From positions 1-7,194 of the forward strand of contig JAHFKQ010000041.1 of NCBI GenBank assembly GCA_023245265.1: a stretch of DNA of 7,194 bases, in the 5' to 3' direction. This DNA comes from Candidatus Collierbacteria bacterium. Its GTDB lineage: Bacteria; Patescibacteriota; Microgenomatia; UBA1400; MFAQ01. Below, piece by piece: positions 6,010 to 7,194 of the stretch. Every line of letters starts with the position of its first letter. Position 1 is the stretch's first letter. The position numbers and the translations under genes were made by a program. The notes beneath the pieces were generated by a model. It made no database searches, had not been told where the DNA came from, and was given only the letters and a program-made list of their open reading frames with translations.

Positions 6010-6911
6010 TTTGACCGCTTCACGAACCTGGAGGTGGCGAAGAGGCTAGAGATAAGCGACAGAATAAAGCCAAAGACCAGGAGAGCGGCCAGGAGCAGGG
6101 CAATCACTTCCGGACGGATGGGGAAAGAAATGACACCACCAAGACGAGGAGCCAAGAAAGGAGTGGAATAAAGAATGGTAATGAAACTTAAAAGCCAGCC
6201 GACGAAAGCCCCGACCAGACCATAGATTACCGATTCTTGGATATAGGGCTTGATGATGTAGTAGTTTTGAGCCCCAAGGAGTTTAAGGGTACCAATTTCG
6301 ATCCGTCGAGCCGAGATCTTCATTGAGATAATGATCATGATGGTCAAAATACAAACGATGGTGAGAGCGACGATCAGTAGCAGTCCGGCCATACGGATGG
6401 CATTGGTCCATTTGGTTAGCTCAGTGATAACATCTTGGGGAAAATCGATTTCTTTTTTGCCGGCCGGTGTTTCGCTCACCACTTCCGACTTTTCCAGAAT
6501 GGAGACGATGGTCTGGAACGACTTCGGGTCACTGGCGGTAATCTCGACGCTAGCGGGGAGAATGTCGGCGGTCACAATGCCCCAGTCGGTCACGGTCCCT
6601 AAGAGAATGGGATCATTGCCGACACTTTTTTTATAGAGTTCCAAAGCATCCTGCTTACTAATGTAGAGGGCATTTTTGACACCTTGAGTCGAAGTCAGAG
6701 TACTGATAAGCCCGGCGACTTGGTCTGTCGTATGGCCATCCTTGAGATAAGCAATGATTTGAGGCTTGGTTTCAAAATTCAAGAGGATAGTGTGAGAAGC
6801 TAAAGTAACCAAACCAAAAATACCGACGGCATAAAGGGTGATGGAGACCACAAAAACCGCGGCTAGGGCTTGAAAGGGGGTCCGGCGGATATTTTTGAGG
6901 GCAGTGTTCAT
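6006..6911 (-). CDS. ftsX: Cell-division ABC transporter permease FtsX
   Basis: FtsX is the membrane half of the FtsEX complex. It does not transport a substrate; it transmits ATP-driven motion of FtsE to periplasmic or extracellular murein hydrolases at the division site. The 301-residue protein has the family's usual length and layout: a short cytoplasmic N terminus (NIRRTP), TM1 about 16-39, a large extracytoplasmic domain about 45-165, then TM2 about 172-198, TM3 about 227-248 and TM4 about 268-292, with a basic end (RFVKRSK). The conserved cytoplasmic stretch ISARRIEIGTLKLLGA (199-214), just after TM2, is typical of FtsX and is expected to contact FtsE. The ATG directly follows the ftsE TAA with no spacing. 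The leader is A-rich without a clear Shine-Dalgarno, so it probably relies on translational coupling. The stop overlaps the peptidase start by four bases. Confidence 0.93.
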   Translation of the reverse strand: MNTALKNIRRTPFQALAAVFVVSITLYAVGIFGLVTLASHTILLNFETKPQIIAYLKDGHTTDQVAGLISTLTSTQGVKNALYISKQDALELYKKSVGNDPILLGTVTDWGIVTADILPASVEITASDPKSFQTIVSILEKSEVVSETPAGKKEIDFPQDVITELTKWTNAIRMAGLLLIVALTIVCILTIMIIISMKISARRIEIGTLKLLGAQNYYIIKPYIQESVIYGLVGAFVGWLLSFITILYSTPFLAPRLGGVISFPIRPEVIALLLAALLVFGFILSLISSLFATSRFVKRSK

Positions 6912-7194
6912 TTATTTTTTAGTTTTACTTTTGACCGTCTCGGGCTCTTTAGCGGTCGTTTTCTTTTCCGAGTCCAAAATTATTTTACCCTTTTCCAGCT
7001 TGATGCGCCGAGCCGAACTGAGATCGATCAAGGTCACATCGTGAGTGGCCATAATAATGGTGGTGCCGGCTTCGTTTATTTTTTGCAATAACTTAAAAAT
7101 ATCAATCGATGTTTCTTTGTCCAAGTTGCCGGTCGGTTCATCGGCAAAAAGGATGGGCGGATCACAAGCGATGGCCCGGGCAATGGCGGCGCGC
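6912..7194 (-). CDS. ftsE: Cell-division ATP-binding protein FtsE, C-terminal part (5' end outside window)
   Basis: The minus-strand frame is open from the window edge to TAA at 6912-6914, giving 93 residues. It begins in the helix just after the ABC signature (RAAIARAIACDPP). It continues with Walker B ILFADEP, whose catalytic glutamate is in ADEPTG, the D-loop GNLD, and the switch histidine in IIMATHDVTLID. These are hallmark sequences of the FtsE/LolD/MacB group of ABC ATPases. Walker A, the Q-loop and LSGGQ lie outside the window. An internal TTG at 7122-7124 lies in the D-loop and is not the start. The C terminus has a lysine-rich tail (about 20 residues, ending KSKTKK) beyond the usual fold. 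It is immediately followed by ftsX, which supports the name. Confidence 0.92.
   Translation of the reverse strand, partial: RAAIARAIACDPPILFADEPTGNLDKETSIDIFKLLQKINEAGTTIIMATHDVTLIDLSSARRIKLEKGKIILDSEKKTTAKEPETVKSKTKK

Noticed and set aside
7122..7124. TTG as the start of a small 70-residue minus-strand protein.
   Set aside because: The frame continues upstream with Walker B and the helix after the ABC signature, so this codon is internal to ftsE.
1..7194. Recoding of TGA as in Absconditabacteria/Gracilibacteria.
   Set aside because: TGA ends three genes at sensible junctions (367, 4538, 6006) and tryptophan is encoded by TGG.
1..7194. Mobile elements, CRISPR arrays, tRNA genes or long repeats.
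   Set aside because: No transposase or integrase motifs, no regularly spaced repeats and no tRNA-like T-arm in proper context were seen on either strand.

Overview
The window carries two oppositely oriented groups of genes that converge on a short intergenic region, which looks like a stand-alone structured RNA gene. The 5' end (2-1518, + strand) holds the tail of an unrecognised gene and a second unrecognised gene. They are joined by a 4-base ATGA stop/start overlap and closed by a clear intrinsic terminator. After a 140-base spacer comes a large DEAH-box helicase (1659-4538, + strand) with an N-terminal four-cysteine zinc-finger-like motif and two C-terminal S1-type RNA-binding domains.

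Starting inside the last codons of the helicase is a perfect-consensus sigma70-type promoter (TTGACA, 16 bases, TATAAT). About 223 bases downstream of the predicted start lies an 8-bp, GTAA-looped terminator with eight Ts. No credible protein lies between them, but the segment folds on paper into two substantial domains. I could not match it to tmRNA, RNase P RNA, SRP RNA, 6S RNA or a riboswitch from memory. It is the best candidate here for something undescribed.

The right-hand part (4798-7194, - strand) is a compact operon read leftwards. It holds the C-terminal part of the cell-division ABC ATPase FtsE (cut by the window edge), the membrane protein FtsX (zero-base spacing after ftsE), and a secreted coiled-coil protein ending in a C39-like cysteine peptidase domain (ATGA overlap with ftsX). 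FtsEX is known to drive coiled-coil murein hydrolases or their activators across the membrane (PcsB with a CHAP domain, EnvC with a LytM domain). The third gene looks like the local equivalent with a different catalytic domain.

The organism is a bacterium using the standard code (TGA works as stop, TGG as Trp), with moderate GC, tight gene packing and Shine-Dalgarno motifs before some genes. The general style (compact operons, large unrecognised proteins, FtsEX with a C39-like partner) reminds me of Candidate Phyla Radiation bacteria such as Microgenomates. That placement is inference, not something the sequence proves. No tRNA, rRNA, CRISPR array, insertion sequence or phage gene was seen.
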